Source: Rhizodiscina lignyota
Lineage: Eukaryota > Ascomycota > Dothideomycetes > Aulographales > Rhizodiscinaceae
DNA length: 64,000 nucleotides
NCBI GenBank assembly: GCA_010015805.1
Contig: ML978124.1
Span: 124,001 to 188,000 of the forward strand
Direction: 5' to 3'
The translations under genes were made by a program, and so were the position numbers. Numbering within the stretch: position 1 is the first letter of the stretch; each line of letters opens with the position of its first letter. Below the pieces are notes generated by a model, which was given only the letters and a program-made list of their open reading frames with translations, was not told the origin of the DNA and did no database searches. Positions 10,185 to 20,768 of this stretch are shown here, one piece after another.

Positions 10185-13100
10185 TCAAACATCTCCGATC
10201 GTCCTCAGCGGGACATACGTCCCCCTCTCCCTCTCGCCACCTCTCCTCCCCACCGACAGAAGACTCATCAGCCTCTCCCACCTTCCAGCACCCCTCCCCT
10301 CCTTCCTCGCCAACCGCGCGCCCTCCACAAGCGCATCCATAACCTTCTCATCACCAAGCACATCCTCCTCCCTCAACCACCTCGGGCGCTTCCACCACTT
10401 CAGCGCAAGACTGCTAGCCACAACACTCACACTGCTGCACGCCATCGCGGCGCCAGCAGCCATCGGATGCAGGCTATATCCCCAGGGCAGGAAAAAGCCC
10501 ATTGCGAAAGGTAAGCCGATGACGTTGTACCCACACGCCCACACGAGATTCGCCTTGATGCGGCGGAAGATGGCGCGCGAGAGGTTCAGACTCGCTGGGA
10601 CAGAGAGCAGGTCGGTTGGGTTCATGAGCACGATGCTCGCTGCTTCCATCGCGACATCTGTACCCGAGGATAGGGCAATGCCCACGGCGGCAGTCGCCAA
10701 GGCGGGCGAGTCGTTAATGCCGTCTCCGCACATGGCGACCATCTCGCCGCGACCTCCCTCGGCGATCGGGCGCTGCAGCTCCTCGACGATGCGCTGCTTG
10801 TCAGCGGGGGTGGAGCTCGCGTAGACATCTTCTGGCGCGATGCCGACGGCAGCAGCGACGACGAGCGCGGGGGCACGCGCATCACCTGTGACGATAGACG
10901 CCGTGATACCCATGCGCTTGAGCGCAAGGATGGTCGCGGCAGCAGAGGGCTTGAGGGTATCTGAGAGATGCAGGGCACCGGTGTAGGTGGGGTAGATGGC
11001 CGTGTGGATAGTTGTTGTGCCGGCGCTTTGAGCAGGCTGTTTGCCGGGTTTAGACTTGGAGAATGTCAGTGCGGTAGGTGTGGAGAGGTCGATGTTAGAA
11101 GATTCTTCGTCGGTGGTGGGAACGTCGATGCCTTGGCTGCGGAGGAAGGAGGCGTTACCGATGAAGACGCGGTGACGGGTGTTGGATGGATCTGCGGCTG
11201 CTTGTACGGTTGCAGAGATACCCTTGCCGACGACGGCCTCGAAGTCTCCAATGCTACCATCAAGAACACCATCAGGGCCAAGACCCAGGTGCTCCTTGGC
11301 TGAGAGGACGATGGCTTTGGCAATAGGATGCTCGGAACCCATCTCGGCAAGACCGATGATTGTCCACCAGAGCTTCTTCTGGGCGTCGGAGGTTGCAAAG
11401 GTGCCTTTGATATTAGACTCTGAGACGGCCATCTTGCCAACTGTAAGAGTGCCAGTCTTGTCAAGGACGACGTGTGAGATCTTGGTCGCAGTCTCAAGGG
11501 TAGCGCCACCCTTGATGAGAATGCCTTGTTCAGCTCCAACACCAGTACCAACCATCACTGCAGTTGGCGTGGCCAGGCCAAGCGCACATGGGCATGCAAA
11601 GACAATGACAGCAATGCAGAGCTTGACGCAAACCATCGTCTTGCCACCACTCGTGACTTCCAAGAAAATCGGAGGAGGACTGACCAGAGCATGGCTGAGA
11701 ATCATCCACGAGACGAACGTCGCAAGACCAAGCGTGAGGATGATCTGTACGAAATACCCAGCAATCTTGTCAGCCATTCTCTGGATTGGCGCTCGAGACG
11801 TTTGCGCCTCTTGCACCAATCTCACGATTTGGCTGAGCTGGGTATCTCTTCCTGCGCGAGTGACGACGAAATCCATGCGTCCAGCACCATTGACAGTGCC
11901 AGCCATGAGTGCAGTGCCGACTTTCTTGTGAATGGGAACCGGTTCACCAGTGACCATGGACTCGTCAACATAAGACTCGCCACGAGTGACTGTGCCGTCT
12001 GCTGGAATCTTGTCGCCAGGCTTGAGGATGACGACATCGCCAACTTCAATAAGCTCGGTTGCGATGACTTTCTCTTCCGAAGCATTAGCTGAGAGACTGG
12101 ACCGAGCATCCTTCTCGGTCTTTTCATCCCACTCTTCCGCAGCCTTTGCTGCCGCAATTGGATCTGCGTAGATAGTTGCCATCGAGGGAGCCAAGTTCAT
12201 CAAGCGGGAAAGAGCCTTCGAGGTTTTGCCCTTAGCACTATTCTCCATGTATCTGCCCAAAGTGATGAAAGTGATGAGCGTCGAGCTGGTTTCGAAGACG
12301 GTGCTCGGTCTTGTGTGTGGTGGCGCAATGATAGAAACGATCATAGCAGCACAGCTGAAGAAAAACGCCGCACTGGTGCCCATAACTACCAGAACGTCCA
12401 TGGTAGGAGATCCATGCTTGATCGATTTGTACGCAGAGACGTAGAAGCGCCGTCCGATGCCAAATTGTACAGGAATGGTGAGAATCATACAAACGATATC
12501 CCCGAGGTATAATCCGGGTACGAGCAGGCAAATAGAGCCGTAGTCTAAGAATGGCAGGAACGCTGGGAAGACCATAGCGGTCAAGAAAACGGGTATCGTG
12601 AACATAAGAGATTTCCAGAACGCGGATTTCCACTCCATGATTTCTTTCGTCTTGGCGAGAGACTCGAGTTGTGCATCTTTATCGTCCGAGTCGGCGAGGA
12701 GGGCATTGAATCCAGCGCCTTCGACCGCTTCGACGATGGCGCGCAAGCCGGCCTTGGATGATGTGTATGTTACAGTGGCTTGGTCTGCTGAGAAGTTTAC
12801 AGTGGCGGTCGTCACGCCTGGTATTGACCTAAGAGTCGATTCAAGGCTGATAGAGTCAGTTGCGTCTTTCAGGCCAAAGAGGTTGAGCTTGGCCGTTGCA
12901 TTTCGAGATGAGGTCTGTGCGGTACCATCGACCGAAGAGACGATCCTGGCATCAAAGCCACGATCTTCAATGGCTTCGACGATTTGTGCTGCCGTGAGTT
13001 TGGTTGGATCGTGAATGATGACAGCCCGTTCTGCAAGCAGACTGATATTGAACTGCATAACACCATCCACATCCTTGAATCCACCTTCGACTGCAGATGT

Positions 13101-13802
13101 GCATGCTCCGCAGGTCATGCCCTCAACGGCGACAGTGGTTGTGAGAGTCTTCTGCTCAGATTGTTTCCGTCTCGACTTCTTTCGCGACGACTGTGGTTCG
13201 ACAATCTTCGTCGCCAGCACCTTGGCATCGAATCCGGTGTCCTCAATCGCCTCTGCAATCTTCTCTGGTGTGATGATCTTCGGATCGTGCTCGATAACTG
13301 CGCGCTCGGATAGGAGAGATATGCTGAAGTTTGTGATTCCTGCAACGCCTTTGAATGCGCCTTCGACAGCAGATGTACATGCACCGCATGTCATGCCTCC
13401 AACCTGGACGGTCGTCTGGCTTAACCTCGGCGTAGTGTCCTCTTCCTCGTCATCGCTCTCAAGCAGTTCTGCGAAGTCTTCGTCTTGCGCAGAAGGTGTA
13501 TCTGTTGACAGCACCTCCGCCTCGAAGCCACGATCCTCAATCATCTCTGCAATCTTCTCGGGTGCAAGGATTTTCGGATCGTGCTGGACGACGGCGCGTT
13601 CCATGATCAAGCTCACAGAAACATTTCCGGCGCCTGCGACACCCTCGAACGCACTCTCGACTGCAGACGTACATGCTCCACATGTCATTCCACCCACTCT
13701 CAGCGTCGTTGTTGCCATGTGTGCCGTCTGCAAACCGCTCTTCTCGGACTTCGATTGTGCGCCAGACTCTCGGGTCGAGACTGGTTGGTATTTAGGGGCC
13801 AT
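10185..13802 (-). CDS. CCC2: Copper-transporting P1B-type ATPase (Ccc2 type)
   Basis: An ATP-driven Cu(I) pump, expected in Golgi or post-Golgi membranes, loading copper into secreted cuproenzymes such as multicopper oxidases. It is one exon of 1205 residues. Three N-terminal HMA copper-binding domains each carry GMTCGAC, with Cys pairs at 41/44, 139/142 and 231/234. A fourth HMA-like fold (about residues 315-385) lacks the CxxC. Then come membrane helices and the CPC metal site in FACPCALG (about 733). They are followed by the actuator TGEP, the phosphorylation loop DKTGT (about 778), the P1B SEHP and the hinge GDGINDSP (about 1024), then two last helices and a basic tail. All catalytic motifs are intact. 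The ATG at 13802 opens the whole frame. The length matches filamentous-fungal Ccc2 proteins. Confidence 0.97.
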   Translation of the reverse strand: MAPKYQPVSTRESGAQSKSEKSGLQTAHMATTTLRVGGMTCGACTSAVESAFEGVAGAGNVSVSLIMERAVVQHDPKILAPEKIAEMIEDRGFEAEVLSTDTPSAQDEDFAELLESDDEEEDTTPRLSQTTVQVGGMTCGACTSAVEGAFKGVAGITNFSISLLSERAVIEHDPKIITPEKIAEAIEDTGFDAKVLATKIVEPQSSRKKSRRKQSEQKTLTTTVAVEGMTCGACTSAVEGGFKDVDGVMQFNISLLAERAVIIHDPTKLTAAQIVEAIEDRGFDARIVSSVDGTAQTSSRNATAKLNLFGLKDATDSISLESTLRSIPGVTTATVNFSADQATVTYTSSKAGLRAIVEAVEGAGFNALLADSDDKDAQLESLAKTKEIMEWKSAFWKSLMFTIPVFLTAMVFPAFLPFLDYGSICLLVPGLYLGDIVCMILTIPVQFGIGRRFYVSAYKSIKHGSPTMDVLVVMGTSAAFFFSCAAMIVSIIAPPHTRPSTVFETSSTLITFITLGRYMENSAKGKTSKALSRLMNLAPSMATIYADPIAAAKAAEEWDEKTEKDARSSLSANASEEKVIATELIEVGDVVILKPGDKIPADGTVTRGESYVDESMVTGEPVPIHKKVGTALMAGTVNGAGRMDFVVTRAGRDTQLSQIVRLVQEAQTSRAPIQRMADKIAGYFVQIILTLGLATFVSWMILSHALVSPPPIFLEVTSGGKTMVCVKLCIAVIVFACPCALGLATPTAVMVGTGVGAEQGILIKGGATLETATKISHVVLDKTGTLTVGKMAVSESNIKGTFATSDAQKKLWWTIIGLAEMGSEHPIAKAIVLSAKEHLGLGPDGVLDGSIGDFEAVVGKGISATVQAAADPSNTRHRVFIGNASFLRSQGIDVPTTDEESSNIDLSTPTALTFSKSKPGKQPAQSAGTTTIHTAIYPTYTGALHLSDTLKPSAAATILALKRMGITASIVTGDARAPALVVAAAVGIAPEDVYASSTPADKQRIVEELQRPIAEGGRGEMVAMCGDGINDSPALATAAVGIALSSGTDVAMEAASIVLMNPTDLLSVPASLNLSRAIFRRIKANLVWACGYNVIGLPFAMGFFLPWGYSLHPMAAGAAMACSSVSVVASSLALKWWKRPRWLREEDVLGDEKVMDALVEGARLARKEGRGAGRWERLMSLLSVGRRGGERERGTYVPLRTIGDV

Positions 13803-15379
13803 GAGGAGGTGTGAGAGCCCAGCTCTCGGAAAGGTATTAGGGGTCTATTAGGAGGTATGGAGTAAGTCAAAATGGTCGTGAGGGTCGAGAGCCCGCCCTA
13901 ACTGAGGGCTGCGAAGACTTTGCGGCCAGTCTTGTTTCGTGAGTGAGCGTGATTAGGGGTGCGCCACGATATCGTCTAGCGTGAAATCTGCTGATCCGGG
14001 GGTTTGGAGGATGCGGGCGGAAGACAATGGGGCGGTTGTCCGGAGGTCGGTGAAAGAGAACAAAGAGATGGTGAATGTAGTGCGAGAAAGAAGGAGCGAA
14101 GGTGACACGAGTGAGAAGGCGTGAGGTGAGGTTGTGAAGGGGAATTACAAATGTCGTCGGAGACCCAGCTCTCGCGCGTTGCCGTAAGAATATGATCTGA
14201 TAATAGCGTCGTGCCTCGTTTGGGCCGATGGCGTCGTCGGCTCCAGCCGCACCGCTCCGATTTCGCCGAGGGGGGTCCGAGGGCTATTTTGGGCTCGCCT
14301 GTGCAAGAGACAGCGGAAGAACACCAAGACCTTTGACGCAAGAGACGTTGAAATATTCAATGCACCGAGCGAGCGTGCGCGAGGAAATACAGAAGTCCGT
14401 CAACTGGAGGGCATCTCCAAGCTTTTACGTTCCGCTTGGCTAACCTGGGTGCCACCGACAGGCCGTGCGCGCTCAAACCGAAGATGCCGCCAAGCTGAGA
14501 CGAGGACAGTCTCGACGAGCCTCCTCATGTTTGGTCACCGACAGCACCCCATTGGCGCAAATACCTCCAATTGGCCTACCCGCGATAAAAGTCAGTAATA
14601 TGGGAATAGTCTGGCCCACATCGTGGAGATCACACTCGCGGAGGGTTTGAGGTTGCCAGGAAGAGGATGCACCGACGATGTGGCTAAAAGATGAGAAGCG
14701 CGAGGCGAACATCGATGTTTCATATCGAAACGGCGCTTCAGAAGAACGTTTCCAGATACAACGGTGATACAACTGTCCGCACAGTCGCTCAGGTACCCCA
14801 CAAACCCGGGAGCGCGATCGAGACTCCACCACCTCCATGCTGCTCACACGAGCTGCATGTCATTTCATTTCGCAATTCGTGCTGCACACCATCTTCATGC
14901 GTTCTGGATTCTGACCAACCATGCCTTTCTCAAATATTTCCGGCCTTGGTTCCCGATCGAGTTCCTCTCATTGAAAGCTGCTCGTCAGATCGAGCAGGCG
15001 TCCGTCATGCTGTCCTCTGCGAGGGTTGAGATTGTAGAGGGCTTGACACTCGATCCAGTCTATTCGTCGAAATATTCCGTCCATTCCGAACAATGCATAT
15101 GATCTATATATAAACCCGTGGAACTCATGTGAATTTTGCGGACGATGGGAAGACCAACGAGGGGTCTCTCGTTCACATTCGAAAGCATTGTCAAATTTCA
15201 TATCAATCAGCTTTCGTCTGCTTGCATTGCGAAGGTCTGGGTGTCTCTTACCACTGTCAAATAACGTGTCAAGGAACGTGGGATACGTATTTCTTCAATT
15301 TCCATTGCTTCATTACATTTTCATACTCTGCTAACCAGCTGTGTTCGAGCATTGACAAATAGCCAGCTTGTCGACATTA
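13803..15379. other. Spacer, promoter side of the copper ATPase
   Basis: No gene supported. Frames on both strands are under 125 codons, mutually overlapping and without recognisable motifs. The part next to 13802 should hold the CCC2 promoter; I could not point to a clear copper-response site. Confidence 0.5.
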
Positions 15380-15961
15380 TCACTTCTTCGACTCGTCCTC
15401 TGCGGCTGCGATGTACGCGTTGCTCCAAATGTGCTCTCCAGCTTGAGATGTTCCATATGCACCCTGCTCAGTGCAGCCTTCCACTCCAGTGGTATCTTCG
15501 TCATCTTGCTGTTGTGATGAAGCTTCAGCGCAATACCATGGCTGATGTGCCATGTTCTCCGCCTGCCAGAGTTCTAGTGGCGATGCCGTATTCGCATGAT
15601 ATGCGTTCTGCGGAACTGAACTCTGTGTATTGTCCGTCCAAGTCCCGAGTGCTGACTGATACAACTGACTTGTCGGATATGAACCGTACTGACGAGCTGT
15701 TGGGTATTCGCTCTGCAGCTGTGCTCCGGGGTGCAGATCGTACTTCTGGACTCCAGGAAGCTGGTAGCTCTCAGCTCCAGCCATTCCTCCCAGTCCACCG
15801 ACGTCTTTGATTGCAAGCTCTGCGTCATAAAGACTTGCAAGTGACACCTCATGTTCCGCGGTTGGTTTCTGATTGGTTTTCTTTCGCGGGTTCTTATTCT
15901 TGGACGATGCATCTCTGTTCTTGGTCGATATACTTCGTTGAGAGGCTTTGCGTTTGGGCAT
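15380..15961 (-). CDS. Small protein with basic, NLS-like N-terminus, unknown function
   Basis: 193 residues, single exon. The ATG at 15961 gives MPKRKASQR; the open frame extends upstream only to a GTG. The first 40 residues are rich in Lys/Arg with two basic clusters that look like nuclear localisation signals. The rest is acidic, Gln/Tyr/Ser/Ala-rich and probably disordered. I recognise no domain. It is divergent to the zinc-finger gene across a 1.1-kb spacer with repeated AGGCCTCA motifs, so the two could share regulation. It could also be a chance frame, although the composition is protein-like. Confidence 0.5.
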   Translation of the reverse strand: MPKRKASQRSISTKNRDASSKNKNPRKKTNQKPTAEHEVSLASLYDAELAIKDVGGLGGMAGAESYQLPGVQKYDLHPGAQLQSEYPTARQYGSYPTSQLYQSALGTWTDNTQSSVPQNAYHANTASPLELWQAENMAHQPWYCAEASSQQQDDEDTTGVEGCTEQGAYGTSQAGEHIWSNAYIAAAEDESKK

Positions 15962-16125
15962 GTTTAAAGACAAGAACGTATTTCTTTTCACGGTACTTAA
16001 TGATCTCCAACGGTGCGCGAGGAACTAGATGTTCCGGCATTCTGACGGAAAGTACGAGGGCTCAAATAATTCACATCTCCTTGGAATGCTTTGCCTACTC
16101 TCGATTATGGCCTTTGTTGTAGCGA

Positions 16126-16607
16126 AGGCCTCAGACTGCCAAGCGATAGAACTTTAGCATATAGCAATAGCGACATGCAACATTTGAATGCAGCTTCTTG
16201 CTTCTTAGTTCTTTGTGGCACGATGCCTTGGGCGATTGGTTTCTCCAACCAGGCCTCAACTGGGGTCACCGATCATCCTGACTGAGGCCTCAAACAAGAC
16301 GTGAGGGGTGCCATGCCGAACTGCATGTGACTCAGTCGTTACTGACGTCAAGCTCCGATACGCAATAAAGGTACCTCAAGACCTCCGACACAGGTTCGTG
16401 GCCTCAAAGTGCTCTCATAGCGTGCCACAATTCTGCACCTCCATGTTCCAATGGAGCGCTGACAATGGTATCTGACTCATACAGCTGCATCAGTACCCCC
16501 AATGCGGCTGCGAGAAGGAGGGCTCGTACTTGAGTGTAAATCTGCCTTAGGCCTCAAATAATAACTTTCTCCGTGAGGCCTCCAATCAGATGCCGGTATG
16601 AGGCCAC
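16126..16607. repeat. Cluster of AGGCCTCA palindromic motifs
   Basis: At least seven copies of a motif close to TGAGGCCTCAAA occur within about 480 bp, at about 16126, 16251, 16283, 16399, 16549, 16574 and 16599. The core AGGCCT is a perfect palindrome. The cluster lies in the spacer between two divergent genes. Copies are scattered, not tandem, which suits a set of protein-binding sites, but a decayed repeat is also possible. Confidence 0.6.
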
Positions 16608-16959
16608 CAATGACAGGCAACGACGTTTCAGCCTCATCCACCACACCACGTTCAAAAATCAGCTAATTCCAACATCGTTTTGTCTCTCTCGACACCAGCC
16701 CTTTAGGGACAGTCGGGCTCTGTGCCTGCTTTTCCTCTGAGGTTTCTGATATCCGACAGCTCTACTCGAGACACTCATAATCCAATCTCTCACATTCGTG
16801 CCACTGGCCGCGGCCGGGAGACGCCTCCTCACACCTTTCCTTTCCTTCTTTTGCGAGGGGGGGGTTTTTTTTTTGGTGCACATTTCCTTTACGTCCTTTA
16901 CCAGGTTCCTCAATACGGGTTTCTTTTACACTCCTACGCCTCTAAGCGTAAATTAATAG

Positions 16960-17015
16960 GTGAGTGATGGAACGACATTGGTCGTCGTGGTACTAACCAA
17001 TTTATTTATCTATAG
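16960..17015 (+). other. Leader intron of the zinc-finger gene
   Basis: A textbook 56-nt fungal intron on the + strand: donor GTGAGT, branch TACTAAC, acceptor CTATAG. No coding frame reads into it from upstream, so it probably lies in the 5' leader of the zinc-finger transcript and marks transcription from left to right. Confidence 0.65.
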
Positions 17016-17036
17016 TTTCGCTATTTTGGGAATTGA

Positions 17037-18152
17037 TTACGCCCAGCCAACGCGGAGGCACACGTCCGCGCCTGGCCAATTTCTGACCACGACAATGATC
17101 ATCGCATAGAACAAAGCAGTACCCAGCCTCTTGGTGGAAATGGATATGTCTACAACGAATCCCATCTGGGGCCTCCCGTCTGTGGAGATTCATCTACAGC
17201 ACCGTGTCGGACAACGGCGACAGACATTGCTTGCTCTGCAGTCGAAGAGGATGCTTTTTGGGAAGCACTCCTGGCCGAGGGACTTGGAACGGAGTATTCC
17301 GAATCTGCTGCGGAATTTGGCAGCTTTCGTTTGGACAGCACTGGGCTTACACCATTTGATAACTTTGGCTTTCCAGACCCCGCAAGTCTGACAGATCCAA
17401 GTGTCGGAGGGCTAGCAGGGGAACAATCATCCCAACGCTTCCCTCAATCGGAAAATCACTTCTCTGAAGTTGGTCCAATTTCAAATCTAAACTTTCAAGC
17501 CAGATGCAGCCAAGAGCCTACACGACTGTCCCCAACTTTCACGCATTACAACGCTTCCTTGTCGCTGTCCACGGAAGATCAATTCAACCCCTCTCCAGAC
17601 AGCGACTCAGTTCCTGCACCCTCATACATAAGAGAACGTCTAATTCTTGTCAATCCGTCTCTATCTCCAACAAGTCCACCAGAGCATAATCTCAGCGCTG
17701 AAGCCCGCGCTACCCATGTACCAAGACAAGAGCTCCCCAAACTTCTTCCGGGCGAATGTTTGCGATGTCCACAGTGCTCGAGGGCCTTTGTAGAGCAATT
17801 CCAACTCCTGTAAGTATGCCCTCACGCCTGTAGCGGACAAATTTCTAATTTCAACAGCCGGCATCAACACATTCATGAGAGAATGAGGGTGGCATGCAAC
17901 GAGCCAAATTGTCAGGGGACATTTTCGTGTCAGAAAGACTTCGCCAGGCATAAAAGGGATGTACACAAGAACTGTGCTCCGTACAGTTGCCAGTGCACAA
18001 GAGAGACACGGCGAAAAGACAACCATCTCCGCCATTTGAAAAGTTGTAATCGCGGGCCAATTTCTGCGTACATTTGCAGTTGTGGGAATCAGACCACCGA
18101 CATAAACGATCATACAGCTCACGTGCAGAGCTGCAAGCCTAATGCAGCATAG
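17037..18152 (+). CDS. C2H2 zinc-finger protein (5' end unresolved)
   Basis: A probable DNA-binding regulator. The frame is open from 17037 to a donor at 17810. After an intron (17810-17857) it continues to 18152. The joined C-terminal part has a perfect C2H2 finger (CPQC, 12 residues, then HQHIH), which is rebuilt only by splicing. A second finger-like unit is CNEPNC...RHKRDVH, followed by Cys/His-rich pairs (CQC...HLRHLKSC, CSC...H). The N-terminal half is acidic, Ser/Pro-rich and typical of an activation region. No ATG occurs in this frame before the second exon. An ATG at 17140 lies in another frame and could join only through a weak 83-nt intron (17294-17376). The start may therefore lie in an unseen exon, or the gene may be damaged. 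Confidence 0.65.
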
Positions 18153-19657
18153 TACGACCTGCACTGCAGGATCTAAGTCCAGACTCTTTTGTACCTCTAG
18201 TCTTCGCCCTCGGCGGATAAAGCAGTGTGTGTCACACAAAACACCATTAATTTATCAACCGATTCCGAGGACCAAGATGGGATTCTCTGGATGTGGATAT
18301 GTTAAGATGTTCCATTCTATTGAGTTGGCTGGATATGCGCTTCACCGGATGATCGAAGCATTTATTCCTACCTGTCTATCTTCCTTTGATAAGGGGCCAT
18401 CGAGCTCGCCCGCTAATCGGGAGTTAAATGCCCACAAACTCCAAAAAAAGTAGAAAATTTTGAGAAAACTCAAGGGAAAAAAGACAGGGGATAGTAGTAT
18501 TACATACTTTAGTGTGTTAGTTACTTAGACCGATAGCGAGGAACTTGTATATAGGGCTAAATTCTTAGAATTTAGTCCGGCTGAAAGGGTCTACCTCTAT
18601 AACGACGAAATGATTTCTTACTATTTTAACTGCTTATACGTATTTTTTATCTAATAGTGTGAGGGAGATTTGTGAACAGGGAGCCTTCATAGCCGAATAA
18701 GGTAGATTCACTATATGCACGAATATCTAAGGGGCTAAGTAGTCGGCTTAGGCAGGAGTAATAAGAGAGGGAGTACTCGGAGCTAGGGTTAGGATATTCC
18801 GGGCCTGCGCCGAGTGCTTCCTCACAGTACCCCTCCTTAGAAAGGCTCATCCCGAGCCGTTAGATTGGCTTGCCTTATAGCTATTAACCTGCCTTGCAGC
18901 GCCTGCTAAACCCTTCCAAAACCTCTCTGTAGAGGGCAAAACCAAGGGAAAGGTTCACTACTTTAGCGACAGGCCAGCCTGTTTAAACAGAGCTCAACAA
19001 CAGCTTAGGCTTCCTTTGGCGACGACGTCGATCGATCGAGTAGCGCGTGGCGGCAGCGATATACTGTGGGCACAGCTCCGTTGCCTGCGTTGAGATTGGT
19101 TGATCGGTCGGGTCGTATTCGTAGCGACGTTATAACGAAGAAGCAAGTAGCGCTTATAAAGCGATGATACCAGTGAGCTAGCAACGCAATATGCGAATGC
19201 TAAAGAGTAAGCGACGCTAGGAGGCGAAGCCTATAAGTTATAAGCGACGCTAAATCTGTAAGGCGATACTGAAGAGTAAGCAACGCCAGAAAGCGAGGCT
19301 TATAAGCTAGCAACGCCGGGAGGCGAAGCTTATAAGAAGCAACGCTATAAGGCGGTGCTGACCCGTTGCCTAAACTACCTCGAGGTCCTGGAGTTGCAGT
19401 CGTTTGCCTTGCGAATAGCTTCTATTGTTTGAAGAGCTGGAGCTCAAAGCGAAGCCGTAGCTTCAAGGCCGAAGCCCACGAAGGCCGAACACGAACAAGC
19501 GGCTACGCCGTCTCTTCTGTAAAAAGGATTAAACAGAAAATCTCGCCAGAATCTTGAGTGCCTTGAAATTTCATTCTGCAGGGTATTGGCACCCTGTTTG
19601 CAGCAGTCGGCGGCACTCATAGTCACATATGCAAGCTAATTTTAAATCTATTATTAT
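18153..19657. other. TpA-rich repeat island, no gene
   Basis: After the zinc-finger gene the sequence becomes TpA-rich (about 18430-18700) and then holds repeated short words. No coding domain is visible. The composition suits an old repeat altered by RIP. I see no terminal repeats or proteins that would give a family. Confidence 0.5.
19140..19370. repeat. Degenerate minisatellite, unit about 30 bp
   Basis: About six imperfect units contain GCRACGCY, then AGGCGAAGC, then TATAAG. Spacing varies between about 28 and 40 bp. It is non-coding in all frames I read and sits inside the TpA-rich island. Confidence 0.65.
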
Positions 19658-20768
19658 TTAAAGCGAGGTTTCTAGCTTTCGTCGAACTATCTCCATGTTC
19701 GGCATGTGTCGTCCTTCCTCCGCTGCCCGACGTCTCCCTGTTGACGCTAACACTTCCCAGGCAAATCTAAATACAACTGTTTTATTTAAAGATGAGCGCT
19801 GGAAAAGAGCTGCACCAATCATAACGATAGCATCAACGGCCTTTTTTATGTCCAGAATGGCGCACCTTGCAACGGTAAATCCCCAGCAGTCCGAAAGATC
19901 TGGTAATCGCCAAAACACGCTTGATATGAAGATAAAATCCTCCCCAATGGACCATAGACCCTTTCCTGGCAACGGTTGTGCCTCATCATACGACTCTAAC
20001 ACCATAGTCTTCTTTGTTTCTTCTGTAATTTCCGACAAACATTTGTCGTGTCTGCCTCGTGCAATCCTACGCCTATTGCATTGCCTTATGCGCGCACGCT
20101 CCGACTGCTCTACGGTCTTCCCGCTGCTGCCTTGACCCTTCCTTCTCGTGCTGAGATCTAGTGGCAGTTGTTTGTCATCGTGATGAATCCGTTCTTCTTT
20201 ATCCAAATTTGCCGGAAATGGCGACACCTTTGCGACTGGGTTCAGCAAAGACATAGCATCGATCGGCTGAGTCTTGAGGACAAGAATGTATTCCTTGCGT
20301 TTGTAGTAGAAGAATGCTCCGTCTTTTGTAAATCGTTTTAAGTTTCTCAACGTGTATCTGTATACCGACTGAGGTACTAGCGTCTTGTATGCCCTCCCTT
20401 CGATGAAACACTTGCGATTTAGGTCGGCTAAAAGATAAAAGTCGAAGTGTTGCGCCGAACTGCAAAAGCAGATAATCCAAAAACGCTCGTAAATGATGTG
20501 ACCAATGTCGAAATAGGCAATGCCGTAGCGAATATCGTCAGAAGACTTGGGGATATTTGTTTGCTCGGGAAGACAGGTAAACGGTAATCGAGGAAATTCG
20601 TCGACAAGTTTCGGCGGCGAATTCGGCCTAATAAAAAGAATCAGTTTATATCCGCACACCCAGACACAGTTACTTCAGAGAGCAACTGCATTGGTGAGTC
20701 GCATACTCTGTCGCCGTAAAATCCCTAGCTCGGTTTGGCTGCTTGTCATCGCGTGTTATTTGTGGCAT
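19658..20768 (-). CDS. Orphan protein of unknown function
   Basis: Two exons, 20674-20768 and 19658-20627, give about 354 residues. The 46-nt intron has donor GTAACT, branch CTGAT and acceptor ATTAG. Splicing supplies an ATG start (MPQITRDDKQ), which the long exon lacks. The N-terminal half has an aromatic- and Ile-rich segment (YFDIGHIIYERFWIICF) followed by LADLNRK and a lysine/tyrosine patch (FFYYKRKEYILVLK). The middle is very basic (RIRQCNRRRIARGR) and could be nuclear or nucleic-acid-binding. I recognise no family. It lies beside a repeat island, typical of lineage-specific genes. A further intron could exist in the C-terminal part. Confidence 0.5.

Noticed and set aside
18470-19640. 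Named transposon family for the repeat island
   Set aside because: No terminal repeats and no transposon protein are visible, so only an unclassified repeat is reported.
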